This document shows, piece by piece, positions 46,736 through 56,617 of a DNA stretch of 64,000 nt (positions are counted from its first letter, which is position 1; each line of letters starts with the position of its first letter). A program made the position numbers and the translations under genes. The notes under the pieces were generated by a model. That model ran no database searches. It saw only the letters and a list, made by a program, of their open reading frames with translations, and was not told the DNA's origin. This DNA comes from Planctomycetota bacterium (lineage in GTDB: Bacteria; Planctomycetota; Planctomycetia; JALXBF01): contig JALXBF010000105.1 in the NCBI GenBank assembly GCA_026991575.1, forward strand, positions 62,001 through 126,000, read 5' to 3'.

Positions 46736-48163
46736 ATGCACCGCTGGTTGATGGTACTCTTGGGACTGTTGCCAGCCACCGGCTGGGCTAGCGAGCCGGC
46801 GACACGCCCCAACATCCTGTTCATCATGGCCGACGACCACGGTCCATGGGCAGCCGGTCTTGCCGGTGATCCACAGGCAGTAACCCCCGTGCTGGATCAG
46901 CTTGCCCGTGACGGCTGTTACTTCCCCAATGCGTTCTCGGTGACGCCGGTCTGCAGCCCGAGCCGGGCGGAGCTGATGACGAGCCGCTACGGCACGGAGC
47001 TGGGTATCACCGAGTGGTTGCACCCTCGGAAGGACCGAGGCATCGGGCTGGATCCTGCGTTGCCCACGTGGCCGAAGCTGCTGCAGCAAGCAGGCTACCG
47101 AACTGCACTCATCGGCAAGTGGCACCTGGGCTTGGAGGACCAGTACCACCCGTCGCGGCACGGCTACGAGTACTTTATGGGGTTCCGCGGTGGTGGCAAC
47201 CGACCGGTAAACCCGACCCTGGAAAAAGAGGGGGTCGTGCGCCGGTTCGAAGGTTATCTGCCCGAGATCCTGGCCGACGAGGCGATCGCCTTCATGAGCA
47301 GGCACCGTGACGAACCTTTCCTGATCTCGCTTCACTTCCGCGCCCCACACGCACCGTGGCTGCCGGTCCCGGAAGAGGCGTGGCAACCATTCGAAGGGCT
47401 CGATCCCGCATTACCCCATCCCGACTACCCGGGGCTCGATGTAGCGCGGGCGAAGCGGATGATGCGCGAGTATCTGGCCAGCATACGTAGCCTGGATCTG
47501 GCCGTCGGCCGCGTGCTTCGCGCGCTGGATGAACTGGGCCTAGCCCGGAGAACGGTGGTCATCTACACGTCCGACCACGGCTACAACATGGCACACAACG
47601 GCATCTGGCATAAGGGCAACGGTCACTGGTTGCTGCGGACACCCCCTCCGGCAACCAAGAACATCCCTCGCGGCCAACGGCCCAACATGTACGACAACTC
47701 GTTGAAAGTACCGTTCATCGTCCGCTGGCCGGGCAAAGTGGCGGCGGGCTCGAAGGTCACGCAAACCATCACCCATCTGGACGTCTTCCCCACGATGCTC
47801 GCCATCGCCGGTGTTACCCTGCCAAAGGACGTCACCATTCGCGGCCGCAATTTCCTGCCGCTTCTTTTGGGTGAGCAGATCCCGTGGGACAACGACGTCT
47901 ATGCCGAGTACAGCACGCGTCACCAGTCGCGAACACACATGCGATGCTATCGGACGCCTCAGTGGAAGCTGGTGCGCGATTTCCTGAACCCGGACCGGGA
48001 CGAGCTGTATGATCTCGTGCGCGATCCGGAGGAGAAGGTGAACCTGATCCGGTCGACCGATCCCGCCGTGCGTGACGTGATCCGCAGACTGCATGAGAAG
48101 ATCATCGAGCGGATGCGGGCGATCGGTGACCCGGTCCTGCAACGAACCGGGGAGGCCGCCTGA
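46736..48163 (+). CDS. Secreted sulfatase
   Basis: A 475-residue type I sulfatase with a signal peptide (cleavage near ASE, residue 18-20). The metal-binding pair D33-D34 lies in FIMADDHG. The formylglycine motif CSPSR (C73-R77) requires maturation of Cys73, and GKWHLG contributes further active-site residues. The C-terminal domain (RTPQWKLVRD, ELYDLVRDPEE) is typical. Planctomycetes use many such enzymes to desulfate algal or animal polysaccharides; the substrate is unknown. Maturase not in the window. Downstream hydrolase is 87 bases away. Confidence 0.93.
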   Translation: MHRWLMVLLGLLPATGWASEPATRPNILFIMADDHGPWAAGLAGDPQAVTPVLDQLARDGCYFPNAFSVTPVCSPSRAELMTSRYGTELGITEWLHPRKDRGIGLDPALPTWPKLLQQAGYRTALIGKWHLGLEDQYHPSRHGYEYFMGFRGGGNRPVNPTLEKEGVVRRFEGYLPEILADEAIAFMSRHRDEPFLISLHFRAPHAPWLPVPEEAWQPFEGLDPALPHPDYPGLDVARAKRMMREYLASIRSLDLAVGRVLRALDELGLARRTVVIYTSDHGYNMAHNGIWHKGNGHWLLRTPPPATKNIPRGQRPNMYDNSLKVPFIVRWPGKVAAGSKVTQTITHLDVFPTMLAIAGVTLPKDVTIRGRNFLPLLLGEQIPWDNDVYAEYSTRHQSRTHMRCYRTPQWKLVRDFLNPDRDELYDLVRDPEEKVNLIRSTDPAVRDVIRRLHEKIIERMRAIGDPVLQRTGEAA

Positions 48164-48249
48164 AGCGCCGGGGCCGACCAGTGCCTGGGTTTGGCCGTTT
48201 CCTGTCGCGACCCGGAAGGGCGTGTGCCGTCCAGAGTGGGGAGAGTGCC

Positions 48250-49032
48250 ATGAGAAGAGCATACCGGTTCCTGCCCGCGTTCCTTGGCATCGTGGTACTT
48301 GCTGGGGCTCAACAGGCGCCGGAGCCAGGCAAGCAGGTGCCAGGCACATTCGAGCGTGAGATAACGATCCGCGTCCGGCTGCGCTACCTGTTGTACCTAC
48401 CCCCGGAGTACAAAGCGGACGGCAAGCCGTGGCCGCTGTTGGTCTTCTTGCATGGGGCTGGCGAAGTCGGCGACAACCTGGAGCTGGTCAAGAAACACGG
48501 CCCGCCCAAGCTGATCGCCCAGGGCAAGCACTTTCCGTTCATCGTGGTTTCGCCGCAGAGTCCCCAGCGTGGCTGGAATCCTCATGCCGTGGCTGCTCTG
48601 GTGGACGAGATTGTCCGTCGGTACAACGTGGACCGCAGCCGCGTGTACCTGACCGGCCTGAGCATGGGCGGCTTTGGTACATGGCAGACCGCGGCCCTGT
48701 ACCCGGAAAAGTTCGCAGCGATCGCGCCGATTTGTGGCGGCGGTGACCCAAGGTGGGCAAAACGGCTAAAGGAAATCCCAACCTGGGTGTTCCACGGCGC
48801 GAAGGACCGTGTCGTGCCGATCCGATTCTCGCGGGTGATGGTCGACGCGCTAAAGGCAGCTGGCGGTAACGTGAAGTTCACGATCTATCCGGAAGCAGGC
48901 CACGACGCCTGGACGGAAACGTACAAGAACCCCAAGCTGTACGAGTGGTTCTTACGCCATCGCAAGCAAGCCGGCCGTACGAGCAGGTCGGAAGGCCGTG
49001 CCACGCAGGAACGTGGCGGAACGGGCCGCTAG
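48250..49032 (+). CDS. Exported alpha/beta hydrolase (esterase, PHB-depolymerase/dienelactone-hydrolase-like)
   Basis: A 260-residue protein with an N-terminal signal sequence and an alpha/beta hydrolase fold. The nucleophile elbow is GLSMGGFG (Ser), and the acid and base are in HGAKDRVVP (Asp) and EAGHDAW (His). The strand LLYLPPEYKADGKPWPLLVFLHGAGE is typical of exported carbohydrate or feruloyl-type esterases. GGAGAG 4 bases before the ATG at 48250 supports the start; the frame extends 23 codons further without support. It may work with the sulfatase on decorated polysaccharide. Confidence 0.85.
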   Translation: MRRAYRFLPAFLGIVVLAGAQQAPEPGKQVPGTFEREITIRVRLRYLLYLPPEYKADGKPWPLLVFLHGAGEVGDNLELVKKHGPPKLIAQGKHFPFIVVSPQSPQRGWNPHAVAALVDEIVRRYNVDRSRVYLTGLSMGGFGTWQTAALYPEKFAAIAPICGGGDPRWAKRLKEIPTWVFHGAKDRVVPIRFSRVMVDALKAAGGNVKFTIYPEAGHDAWTETYKNPKLYEWFLRHRKQAGRTSRSEGRATQERGGTGR

Positions 49033-49041
49033 TCGATCTGG

Positions 49042-50202
49042 TTAGCGGGCGTCGCGCGGTAGGCGCACGGGCCGTGGGAAACCATGGCCCGTGCTCTGGC
49101 GCGGAGGATTCGCCTCCCAGACCCCCGGAATCTCCTTCTTGCAGTTGTAGCAGCGATTGCCTTCCATGGCATTCAACAGTACGTAAAACCCATAACGCTT
49201 GATGAGTACGACGTCACAGAACGGACAGAACGTGTGCTCCCAATCGCCCACCTGCCCAGGCAAGTTCCCCGCGTACACGAACCACAACCCCTCTTCTTTG
49301 CCGATCTCACAGGCGCGGATCAGCGTTTCCACGGGCGTTCTCGACGTGTACCCGTTTTCCTCGTTCATCTTGTAGTCCGGATGAAACGCCGTCACATGCC
49401 ATGGAATCTCACGGGACACACCGGCGATAAACCGCGCGATGGAGCGCAACTCATCTTCGCTGTCATTGAACCCCGGCACTACCAGCGTAACGATCTCCGT
49501 CCAGAAGCCCATCTCCTTGACCATCTCAATCGTCTTGAGCACGTTCTTCAGCACACCGCCCAGCTGACGGTACTTCTTGTCGTCGAAGCCCTTTAGATCG
49601 ATCTTGTAGATCTCAGCGTGCGGCCGGAGGAATTCCAGCACCTCGCGGGTCGCATTGCCGTTGGAGACATAGCCGCACACGAACCGCCGCCGTTTGCGTG
49701 CCTCCTGGAAGACGGCGACCGCCCATTCACTGGTGATCAGTGGTTCGTTGTACGAGCTGACTACCGCGCCTGCGCCGTACTGGACTGCCAGCTCGGCCAG
49801 CTCCTCGGCCGTGCAGAACCGCGGGGGAGCAATCGCGCGCGGGTCGCGCAGTGCCTGACTGGTCACCCAGTTCTGGCAGTAGGGGCAGTGGTAGTCACAG
49901 CCCAGCATCCCGAACGTGAACGCATCGCGTCCGGGTAGCACATGGAAGAATGGTTTCTTCTCGATCGGATCGCACTGGACCGACGCCACATAGCCCCAGG
50001 GCACCATCAGCGTGCCGTCGCGGTTAAACCGCACACGGCAAATGCCCGAGCGGCCCGGCCGGATCAGGCAGCGATGACCGCAGGCCACGCAGCGGATCGC
50101 TCCGTCCTCGACGTGAGCAAGCTCCGGAGCGGCCGGCTTCGTGTACCGCTCGAGTAGCTCTCGCAGCGTCAGGGCTGGCTGTTGGCCTGTGCTCGCAGAC
50201 AT
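49042..50202 (-). CDS. amrS: AmrS-type radical SAM protein (AmmeMemoRadiSam system)
   Basis: A 386-residue radical SAM enzyme. The SAM cluster motif CxxxCxxC is C102, C106, C109 in GCDYHCPYC. N-terminal cysteines (C38, C41, C45, C55) and two C-terminal CxxC pairs (FCPFC, CYNC) surround it, as in the AmmeMemoRadiSam radical SAM family. The usual partners, Memo and AMMECR1, are absent from this window. The start at 50202 follows AGGAGAG. The reaction is not firmly established in the family; a PflA-like glycyl-radical activase is the main lookalike. Confidence 0.88.
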   Translation of the reverse strand: MSASTGQQPALTLRELLERYTKPAAPELAHVEDGAIRCVACGHRCLIRPGRSGICRVRFNRDGTLMVPWGYVASVQCDPIEKKPFFHVLPGRDAFTFGMLGCDYHCPYCQNWVTSQALRDPRAIAPPRFCTAEELAELAVQYGAGAVVSSYNEPLITSEWAVAVFQEARKRRRFVCGYVSNGNATREVLEFLRPHAEIYKIDLKGFDDKKYRQLGGVLKNVLKTIEMVKEMGFWTEIVTLVVPGFNDSEDELRSIARFIAGVSREIPWHVTAFHPDYKMNEENGYTSRTPVETLIRACEIGKEEGLWFVYAGNLPGQVGDWEHTFCPFCDVVLIKRYGFYVLLNAMEGNRCYNCKKEIPGVWEANPPRQSTGHGFPRPVRLPRDAR

Positions 50203-50303
50203 GATCGAGTTCGCTCTCCTGGAGGCTTCCCGGCCGACGCCCTTGATGCCTCTCCTCGCTTGATTATATCGCCAGCGCAGGGGGCCTGAACCGCAACGCA
50301 GTG

Positions 50304-50912
50304 TTAATCGCGGTATAGTCCCTGCTCCTCGATGTAGCACTCCACGGCACGCGGAACCAGGTACCGGATCGATCGCCCTGCCCGTACCCTGCCCCGGATG
50401 TCTGTAGCCGAGATCCCTATGTCCGGTATCTGGATGAACCGCACCCGATCGCGAAGCCGGTCAACGAAGCTCAGCGGACGGCCACGCTCCAGCTCAACCA
50501 CATTGCCCGGACGATTGCACGCGAGAATCTCTGCCAACTCCAGAATCCGTACCGGCTCGCGCCACGTCGGGAAGTCCGCCAGCATGTCAGCGCCCATGAT
50601 CAGCACCAACTGGTCCTCAGGCATCCGCTCACGAAACACCTCCAGCGTCTCCACCGTGTAGCTTGGACCGCTGCGGTCAAGCTCGACCGTCGAGACGTCG
50701 AAAGCGTCGTGACCGGCAATGGCCAACCGGATCATCGCCAGCCGGTGCCGGCCTTCAGCAAGTGGTCGGGCCAGCTTGTGCGGTGGCTGGCCCGCCGGGA
50801 CAAAGAGCACTCGGTCCAACCGCCCCTGCTCGCGACATTGTTCGGCTACGATCAGGTGCCCCAGGTGAACCGGATCGAAGCTTCCGCCGAAGATGCCGAT
50901 TCTGCGCGACAT
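50304..50912 (-). CDS. nadD: Nicotinate-nucleotide adenylyltransferase
   Basis: A 202-residue NadD that adenylates nicotinate mononucleotide in NAD synthesis. The N-terminal GIFGGSFDPVHLGHL contains the GSFDPxHxGH nucleotide-binding motif, VPAGQPPHK follows, and the C-terminal ISATDIRGRVRAGRSIRYLVP carries the ISSTxxR-type motif. The ATG at 50912 is the natural start; a further 68 codons are open upstream without homology. Divergently oriented to priA. Confidence 0.95.
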   Translation of the reverse strand: MSRRIGIFGGSFDPVHLGHLIVAEQCREQGRLDRVLFVPAGQPPHKLARPLAEGRHRLAMIRLAIAGHDAFDVSTVELDRSGPSYTVETLEVFRERMPEDQLVLIMGADMLADFPTWREPVRILELAEILACNRPGNVVELERGRPLSFVDRLRDRVRFIQIPDIGISATDIRGRVRAGRSIRYLVPRAVECYIEEQGLYRD

Positions 50913-51123
50913 CCGCGCCAGCCCTCCACCAACAGGCAAGAATCCAACCGGCCCTGCCATCACCAGCAGTCTGAACGCCCATAATACCGGGACGACAGCG
51001 ACAGACGCGATTAGAAGCTGGCGGTGGGGTCGTCGACGTATCGCGTGCGACCCGTCACCGACGGCCAGCGTGCGATCGATCCGCTCGATCGACGCCTTGT
51101 GCACGGCGGGACGCAACGTCAGG

Positions 51124-53502
51124 ATGAGGCAGAAGGCACTGTTTGGCCAAGAAACAGCACGGGACGATGCATCAGGCCAAAGGCTCTATGCCGACGTTGC
51201 GCTTAACTTTGCCCGGAACGACATCTGGACCTACCTTGTTCCGGACTCGCTGCGCGGGCGGCTGAAGCCCGGAATGCGCGTGAAGGTACCGTTTGGCCGA
51301 CGACGGCTGCCCCTGGTGGGCTACGTGGTCCGGACCCATCACCGACCGCCGCCGGTCAAGGCTCGACCGCTATTTGAGATCCTCGATGAGGAGCCGCTGC
51401 TGGATGAGACGATGCTCGCTTTGGCCAGTGCCGTCGCTCGGCATTACCTCTGTTCGCTCGGCCAGACGCTGGAAGCGATGTTGCCGGCCGGAGTGCGACT
51501 CGGGGTCGGTAGCCGGCGCGTGCGGCTCATCGCGTTGGCCGAGGACTACGCTGATCGGGTAGAGCACCACCGCGTCGGCCCTGCGCAGAAACGGCTGCTG
51601 CAGGCCCTGGCGGACGCTGGTGGTCCGCTGCGCGAAACCGATCTGCTGAATGCCGCGCGAACCTCGCGGGAACCGCTGCGAAAGCTGTTAGCGGCTGGTT
51701 TGGTCACCGAGCGGTTGATCACGGAACATCCCGGGCTGGTCGGTTCCCCGAGGTTGCGCCCACGGAGCTCGCCACATCGGCTGACGGCTGCCCAACAGCA
51801 GGCGCTGTCGCTGATCCTGGATGCGGTGCGCAAGAACCGCCACCAGGTGGTCCTGCTGCACGGGGTCACCGGAAGCGGGAAGACGGAGGTTTACATGAGG
51901 GCGATCGAGGAGGTGGTGCGGGCGGGCAAACAGGCGATTGTGCTTGTGCCGGAAATCAGCCTCACTCCCCAGACTCACGCGCGCTTCGCCGAGCGGTTCG
52001 GCACCGTGGCGCTCTTGCACAGTCACATGAGCCCGGTGGAACGACACGCGGCGTGGCGCCAGATCAAAGCGGGGCGGGTACCCGTAGTCGTCGGCGCGCG
52101 GAGTGCCATCTTCGCGCCATGCCCACGGCTGGGACTGATTGTGGTGGACGAAGAGCACGAGACGTCGTTTAAGCAGGAAACGCCACCACGGTACCACGCG
52201 CGCCATGTCGCTCGGCTCCGGGGACAACTGGAGAACGTTCCGCTCGTGCTCGGTTCCGCAACCCCTTCGCTCGAATCGTGGGCCGCTGCTCTAGCGGGCC
52301 ACTACGCCCTGGCCCGTTTGCCGGAACGCGTCGGCAAGCGGCCTCTGCCCACCGTCAAGATCATCGACCTCCGGCACGAGAAGGAACACTGGAAGAAGTC
52401 CCGTGCCATCAGCGAGCCGCTGCGCCATGCCATTCGGGAGGCACTGGACGCGGGGGGTCAAGTCATCCTGTTCCTGAACCGTCGTGGCTTCGCAACGATC
52501 GTCCAGTGTCGAGGGTGCGGTGAGGTGGTGGCGTGCCGCTACTGCGCGACGAGCCTGGTGTATCACCGCGCCGACGGCATGCTGCTGTGCCACATGTGTG
52601 ACTATCGGGAACCGCCGCCGCAAGCCTGCCCACTCTGCCGTGCTCCGTCGCTGCGGTACGTCGGCACGGGCACGGAGCGCCTCGAAGCCGAGCTCCAGGA
52701 GCTGTTCCCGGACGCACCGCTGGCCCGCATGGATGCCGACACGATGAGACGCCGCGGCGCGCACGCCGAGACGCTTCAGGCCTTTCGCGAAGGGAAAGCC
52801 AAAATTCTGCTAGGCACTCAGATGGTCACCAAAGGGCTCGACTTCCCCAACGTCCTCCTGGTCGGCGTGGTGCACGCCGACGTGGCCCTGCACCTGCCCG
52901 ATTTTCGGTCCGCCGAGCGTACGTTCCAGCTCATCACCCAAGTGGCAGGCCGTACCGGCCGCGGAGACCGCGCGGGCCTCGTGTTGGTGCAAACCTACCG
53001 CCCGGAGCATCCGGCAATCCGCTACGCGGCAACTCATGACTACGTCGGCTTCGCCCGCGAGGAACTGGCTGTACGCCGAAGGCTGCGCTATCCGCCGTTC
53101 TCGCGGTTGATCCGTATCGTGGCCCGCAGTTCCGAGCGGAACCTGGCCGCCCAAGCGGCCGACGAGCTAACCCGCCGCCTCAAGCAGCAGGTGGACAGCC
53201 ATCTCACGGCCGAACGCAGTGCTCCGAACGATGAGCAAACAATGGCCAAGAGGCACTACGAGTACCGCATCCTTGGTCCGGCACCGGCCCCGCTGGCGCG
53301 TCTGAAAGGTGAATACCGGTTCCATGTCCAGCTCTTCGCCTGGCCACGCCGCGCGGTGCCGGCCACGCGGGCAGAGCGGCCCAATCCCGAGGAACCGCTG
53401 CTGTACGTTCCGATCGACCTGGTCGCCACGACGCTTGCCGGGCTGGACTTACCCCCCAACGTCCACCTGACCGTGGATGTCGACCCCGTCTCGGTGCTGT
53501 AG
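51124..53502 (+). CDS. priA: Primosomal replication restart helicase PriA
   Basis: A 792-residue superfamily 2 helicase that reloads the replisome at stalled forks. The N-terminal 3'-binding and winged-helix domains (about 20-220) precede the helicase core, with Walker A HGVTGSGKTE, the DEEH box (VVDEEHETSFK) and motif VI QVAGRTGRGD. Between them is the zinc region (CRGCGEVVACRYC, CHMCDY, CPLC) holding eight cysteines. The ATG at 51124 gives MRQKALFG; upstream codons do not resemble PriA. Overlapping frames on the other strand are shadows. Confidence 0.95.
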   Translation: MRQKALFGQETARDDASGQRLYADVALNFARNDIWTYLVPDSLRGRLKPGMRVKVPFGRRRLPLVGYVVRTHHRPPPVKARPLFEILDEEPLLDETMLALASAVARHYLCSLGQTLEAMLPAGVRLGVGSRRVRLIALAEDYADRVEHHRVGPAQKRLLQALADAGGPLRETDLLNAARTSREPLRKLLAAGLVTERLITEHPGLVGSPRLRPRSSPHRLTAAQQQALSLILDAVRKNRHQVVLLHGVTGSGKTEVYMRAIEEVVRAGKQAIVLVPEISLTPQTHARFAERFGTVALLHSHMSPVERHAAWRQIKAGRVPVVVGARSAIFAPCPRLGLIVVDEEHETSFKQETPPRYHARHVARLRGQLENVPLVLGSATPSLESWAAALAGHYALARLPERVGKRPLPTVKIIDLRHEKEHWKKSRAISEPLRHAIREALDAGGQVILFLNRRGFATIVQCRGCGEVVACRYCATSLVYHRADGMLLCHMCDYREPPPQACPLCRAPSLRYVGTGTERLEAELQELFPDAPLARMDADTMRRRGAHAETLQAFREGKAKILLGTQMVTKGLDFPNVLLVGVVHADVALHLPDFRSAERTFQLITQVAGRTGRGDRAGLVLVQTYRPEHPAIRYAATHDYVGFAREELAVRRRLRYPPFSRLIRIVARSSERNLAAQAADELTRRLKQQVDSHLTAERSAPNDEQTMAKRHYEYRILGPAPAPLARLKGEYRFHVQLFAWPRRAVPATRAERPNPEEPLLYVPIDLVATTLAGLDLPPNVHLTVDVDPVSVL

Positions 53503-53645
53503 ACGCGGTCGCGCGCCGTTTGAGCCCAGGTTCGCGCACCGGATGCCCGAAGCACCGGATGTAGCCGGGGCAGCGGACGCTGAGCGGCAGCCTGAGTCTG
53601 CTGGGCCGGGTAAGCGACGGAAGCCGGAACCGCGGAGGCCGGAGC

Positions 53646-54920
53646 TCAGCGCAGCCGGAACAGTTTCTCGAGAGCCTCGAGCAGGCCGTGAGGGGCACCG
53701 TTGCGGCCCTCGTCGCGCAGCGCCGCCGAGGGCAGATGCAGGAGTCGGTTCTCGTAACGGCGGAATGCGTGAGCGATCTTCTCACGCTCCTCGTCACTTA
53801 ACTCGGGCAGCGAACGGAACAGGCGCCGAAGCTCTTCTTCGCGGATCGCGTCGAACTGAGCGCGTAGCCGCGTCACCACCGGCCCCATGCGCTGGTGATA
53901 CTGAAGCCGTGTCCAGCACTCCTCAGCAGCCCGGTCCACAATCAACCACGCCGCCTCCAACTCACGCTCTCGCGCCGCCAGGTTCTTGTCCCGCTGCTGC
54001 TCCAGGTCGTCGATGTTGTACAGGTAGACGTTCTCCAGGTCCGCAACGTCGGAGGCAAAGTCGCGCGGCACTGCAATATCGATGATGACCACCGGACGCC
54101 ACTGCCGGCGTTCCATGACCCGGCCAAACCGCTGCCGATCCACGATCGGTTCCGCAGACGCGGTCGTGCTCAGGATGAGGTCCGCTTCGGCAAGCCAGTC
54201 GTCCAGCTGCTCAAACGGAACGGCCCGCCCGCCGAAACGCTCCGCCAACTGCCGTGCCTTCTCGGCGCTACGATTCGTGACCAGCAGGCGGCCCGGTTTC
54301 AGCTCCAGCAGATGCTCCAGCGTCAGTTCGGCCATCTTGCCGGCACCGATGACCAGGACCGTCTTCGTTCCAAAGTGACCGGCATCGAACACCTCGCAAG
54401 CAAACTCGACGGCCACGCTGGAGACCGAAACCCTCCCCCTGGTGATTGCCGTGTCACGGTGCACCTGCTTGGCCGCCGCAACTGCCGCCTGGAACAGCTG
54501 GTTCAGGGTTGCGGCCACCGTCCCGGCTGATCGGGCCAGCTCGTAGGCCTGCTTGACCTGGGCCAGGATCTGTGTTTCGCCCAGTACCATGCTGTCCAGA
54601 CTGGCTGCCACAGCAAACAGGTGGCGCACCGCGTCCCGCCCCTCGTAGCGGTAGAAGTGCGCTCGGGCCGCCTCTGGCTCCAGCCCGCGCAGTCGGCAGA
54701 GCCAACCGGCCGGGTCGAACAGCGAACAGGCAGCCTGCTCATTGGATGCAACGTAAAGCTCGACGCGGTTACACGTGCTCAGCAGTGCCGTCTCGGCATC
54801 GGGCAGTTCCTGACGCAGCAGGGTGAGGACCTCGCTAACCTGCTGGCGGTCAAAGCTGAGCCGCTCACGCAACGCCACGGGCGCCGTCTTGTGGTTGCAG
54901 CCGACCACAAGGAGCCTCAC
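53646..54920 (-). CDS. hemA: Glutamyl-tRNA reductase
   Basis: A 424-residue HemA, the first enzyme of C5-pathway haem synthesis, reducing glutamyl-tRNA(Glu) to glutamate-1-semialdehyde. The catalytic nucleophile is C50 in LSTCNRVELY, exactly at the family position when the GTG at 54920 is used. The NADPH-binding VLVIGAGKMAEL follows and a helical dimerisation domain ends the protein. That GTG overlaps the ccsA stop (GTGA) and has GGGAGG 6 bases upstream. HemA with CcsA/HemX is a frequent bacterial pair. Confidence 0.96.
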   Translation of the reverse strand: MRLLVVGCNHKTAPVALRERLSFDRQQVSEVLTLLRQELPDAETALLSTCNRVELYVASNEQAACSLFDPAGWLCRLRGLEPEAARAHFYRYEGRDAVRHLFAVAASLDSMVLGETQILAQVKQAYELARSAGTVAATLNQLFQAAVAAAKQVHRDTAITRGRVSVSSVAVEFACEVFDAGHFGTKTVLVIGAGKMAELTLEHLLELKPGRLLVTNRSAEKARQLAERFGGRAVPFEQLDDWLAEADLILSTTASAEPIVDRQRFGRVMERRQWRPVVIIDIAVPRDFASDVADLENVYLYNIDDLEQQRDKNLAARERELEAAWLIVDRAAEECWTRLQYHQRMGPVVTRLRAQFDAIREEELRRLFRSLPELSDEEREKIAHAFRRYENRLLHLPSAALRDEGRNGAPHGLLEALEKLFRLR

Positions 54921-55771
54921 GAGACGCCTCCCAGCCGCGCCCGGTGCCACGTGTCCAGAAACATCTCGACACCGACCATGGTGAACATCAGCAGCACGAA
55001 GGCGATCGTGGTCAGGTAGGCAACACGGCGGCCCCGCAGCCGCGGTTCACGCTGCAGCAACACCGCCGCCCCGAGTACGAACCAGGTCAAGATTGCCGAG
55101 ACCACCTTAGGATCCAGCAGACTGCCCCACATGCTCGCGCCCGGCTTGACCGCCGTGGCCAGCACCAAGCCGATCAGCAGGCCGACCGTTAGCATGGGAA
55201 AGCCCAACACCAGACCGCGGCGGTTCACTCGCTCGAGCGTCTCAAGGCTCGGCAGCTTCCAGCCAGAACGCGGCAGTTTCTTGGCCTTCAGCCGGCGCAC
55301 CTGGACCAGGTACATGAGGCCGGCGATGAAGCTGACACCGACGCAGAACGCACCTACCGTCAGCAGGGCAGCGTGCGTCATCGCCCAGAAACGGCCCATG
55401 CCCTCGGGCAGCTCGCGGGTTTGTTCCTCCCCGAGCAAGGCCGCAGCCGCCACAAGCACGACGATCATGGGCAGCAGGAACGCACCGAGAGCCTGCTCCG
55501 GGTACTCGATGTCGAGCACGACATAGACCAGTGCCAGCGCCCAGATCAGCACAAGCAGGGCCTCGTACAGCGTGCTCAGCGGCACCACGCCCTGCTGATA
55601 GCGCAGCACCATGTAGATCGTCTGCGCCAACAAGCCGGCCAGCGCAAAGCCGACCGTGCCGATCCGCCGCCAGTGCACGTTGATGCGGCTGGCAAGGAAG
55701 TAGAGCACGGCCGCCGAAACATAGCTGGCGGCAAAGCAGAAGAACCTTACCCCTTCGAGGTTCAGGGTCAT
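54917..55771 (-). CDS. CcsA/HemX-like cytochrome biogenesis membrane protein
   Basis: A 284-residue protein with eight predicted membrane helices, related to CcsA/CcmC haem-handling proteins. The haem-binding tryptophan-rich motif is incomplete: MWGSLLDPKVV keeps WG and DPK but lacks the second half of WGxYWxWDPKE. That is more like HemX, which is thought to modulate HemA levels. The gene precedes hemA with a GTGA overlap, consistent with the HemX role. A true cytochrome c assembly function is less likely here. Confidence 0.82.
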   Translation of the reverse strand: MTLNLEGVRFFCFAASYVSAAVLYFLASRINVHWRRIGTVGFALAGLLAQTIYMVLRYQQGVVPLSTLYEALLVLIWALALVYVVLDIEYPEQALGAFLLPMIVVLVAAAALLGEEQTRELPEGMGRFWAMTHAALLTVGAFCVGVSFIAGLMYLVQVRRLKAKKLPRSGWKLPSLETLERVNRRGLVLGFPMLTVGLLIGLVLATAVKPGASMWGSLLDPKVVSAILTWFVLGAAVLLQREPRLRGRRVAYLTTIAFVLLMFTMVGVEMFLDTWHRARLGGVS

Positions 55772-55987
55772 GGCGGTAAGCGTGTGGCGAGGCTTGTTCT
55801 AGGGAATTCTAAGCCACGGTCTCCACGCAGGCAGGACCGGTCAGACCAACCGGCGATCCGCACGCTCTGGTAGCGGCCGCCTGCCGGCTCCGACCAGCTG
55901 CGCAGAAGAGCTGAGCTGGAGCGGCGAAGCCGCCTGCGGCTAGGAATTCCGGTCGAACCTCGTGCTTGCCGGAACAGCGATCCCGGC

Positions 55988-56428
55988 TCAGACTCCGAGT
56001 TCTAGCGACCTTAGTTCCGCGCCCTCCGGCCCGAACTCGATCTGTAACCGGCACTGATCCGTTTCCAGCGTGACCAGGTAGGTGCATGGTGAAACGAGCG
56101 AGACGTTCATCTGTTGCAGCGCCTGCCCTTGTAGGCCGGCCAACGCGCCGCTCAGCCGACGGAGCTGCTCTTGGAGCTGTCTGGCCGGCGGCAGGCGGCG
56201 GTAGAGTTGTCGGACGGCCGCTTCGGTGTGCGGGCCGTGCAGCCGACGGACATGGCCGCTGTGCAGTGATTCGGTAACGAGCCGCGCTAGGGGTTCAAGC
56301 AGCGCGTCGGATAGGGTCCCCGTGCGGAGCCCTTCTTCCAGGGCCTCCCGCTGCCCCGGATCGAAGGTCAATGGTAGGACCCGCAGCGCATTGAGCAATA
56401 CGTCTCGCAACTCACGTGGCAGATCCAT
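55988..56428 (-). CDS. Conserved-looking protein of unknown function
   Basis: A 146-residue protein. The first 100 residues are mainly helical and rich in Leu, Arg and Gln (LPRELRDVLLNALRVLPL, RQLQEQLRRLSGALAGLQGQALQQ), and the end is beta-rich (CTYLVTLETDQCRLQIEFG). GGGAG lies 6 bases before the ATG. No domain recognised. It lies downstream of the cysH terminator and about 220 bases before the ccsA start, so it is likely transcribed by itself. Confidence 0.65.
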   Translation of the reverse strand: MDLPRELRDVLLNALRVLPLTFDPGQREALEEGLRTGTLSDALLEPLARLVTESLHSGHVRRLHGPHTEAAVRQLYRRLPPARQLQEQLRRLSGALAGLQGQALQQMNVSLVSPCTYLVTLETDQCRLQIEFGPEGAELRSLELGV

Positions 56429-56497
56429 GGCTTGCTCCCGCAGCCGGAAGTGCACATGGGCCGAGGCACGATCGCAGCCCCGCGGACCGCTGCAGCG

Positions 56498-56535
56498 AAA
56501 AAAGGCCGACCGCGTACGAGTATACGCGGACGGCC
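56498..56535 (-). terminator. Rho-independent terminator after cysH
   Basis: A 13-bp stem with one mismatch (GGCCGACCGCGTA with TACGCGGACGGCC) and a 6-base loop is followed on the minus strand by six T, about 85 bases beyond the cysH stop. It is the strongest terminator in the window and would end the sulfite reductase-cysH transcript. Confidence 0.85.
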
Positions 56536-56617
56536 ACGGACCGTATCGGAGGACAGAAGGCGTTGCTAGAAGCGGTGTCGGCAGTCGAGCGTAGCGGTCC
56601 AGGGGAAGCGGGGCGCT

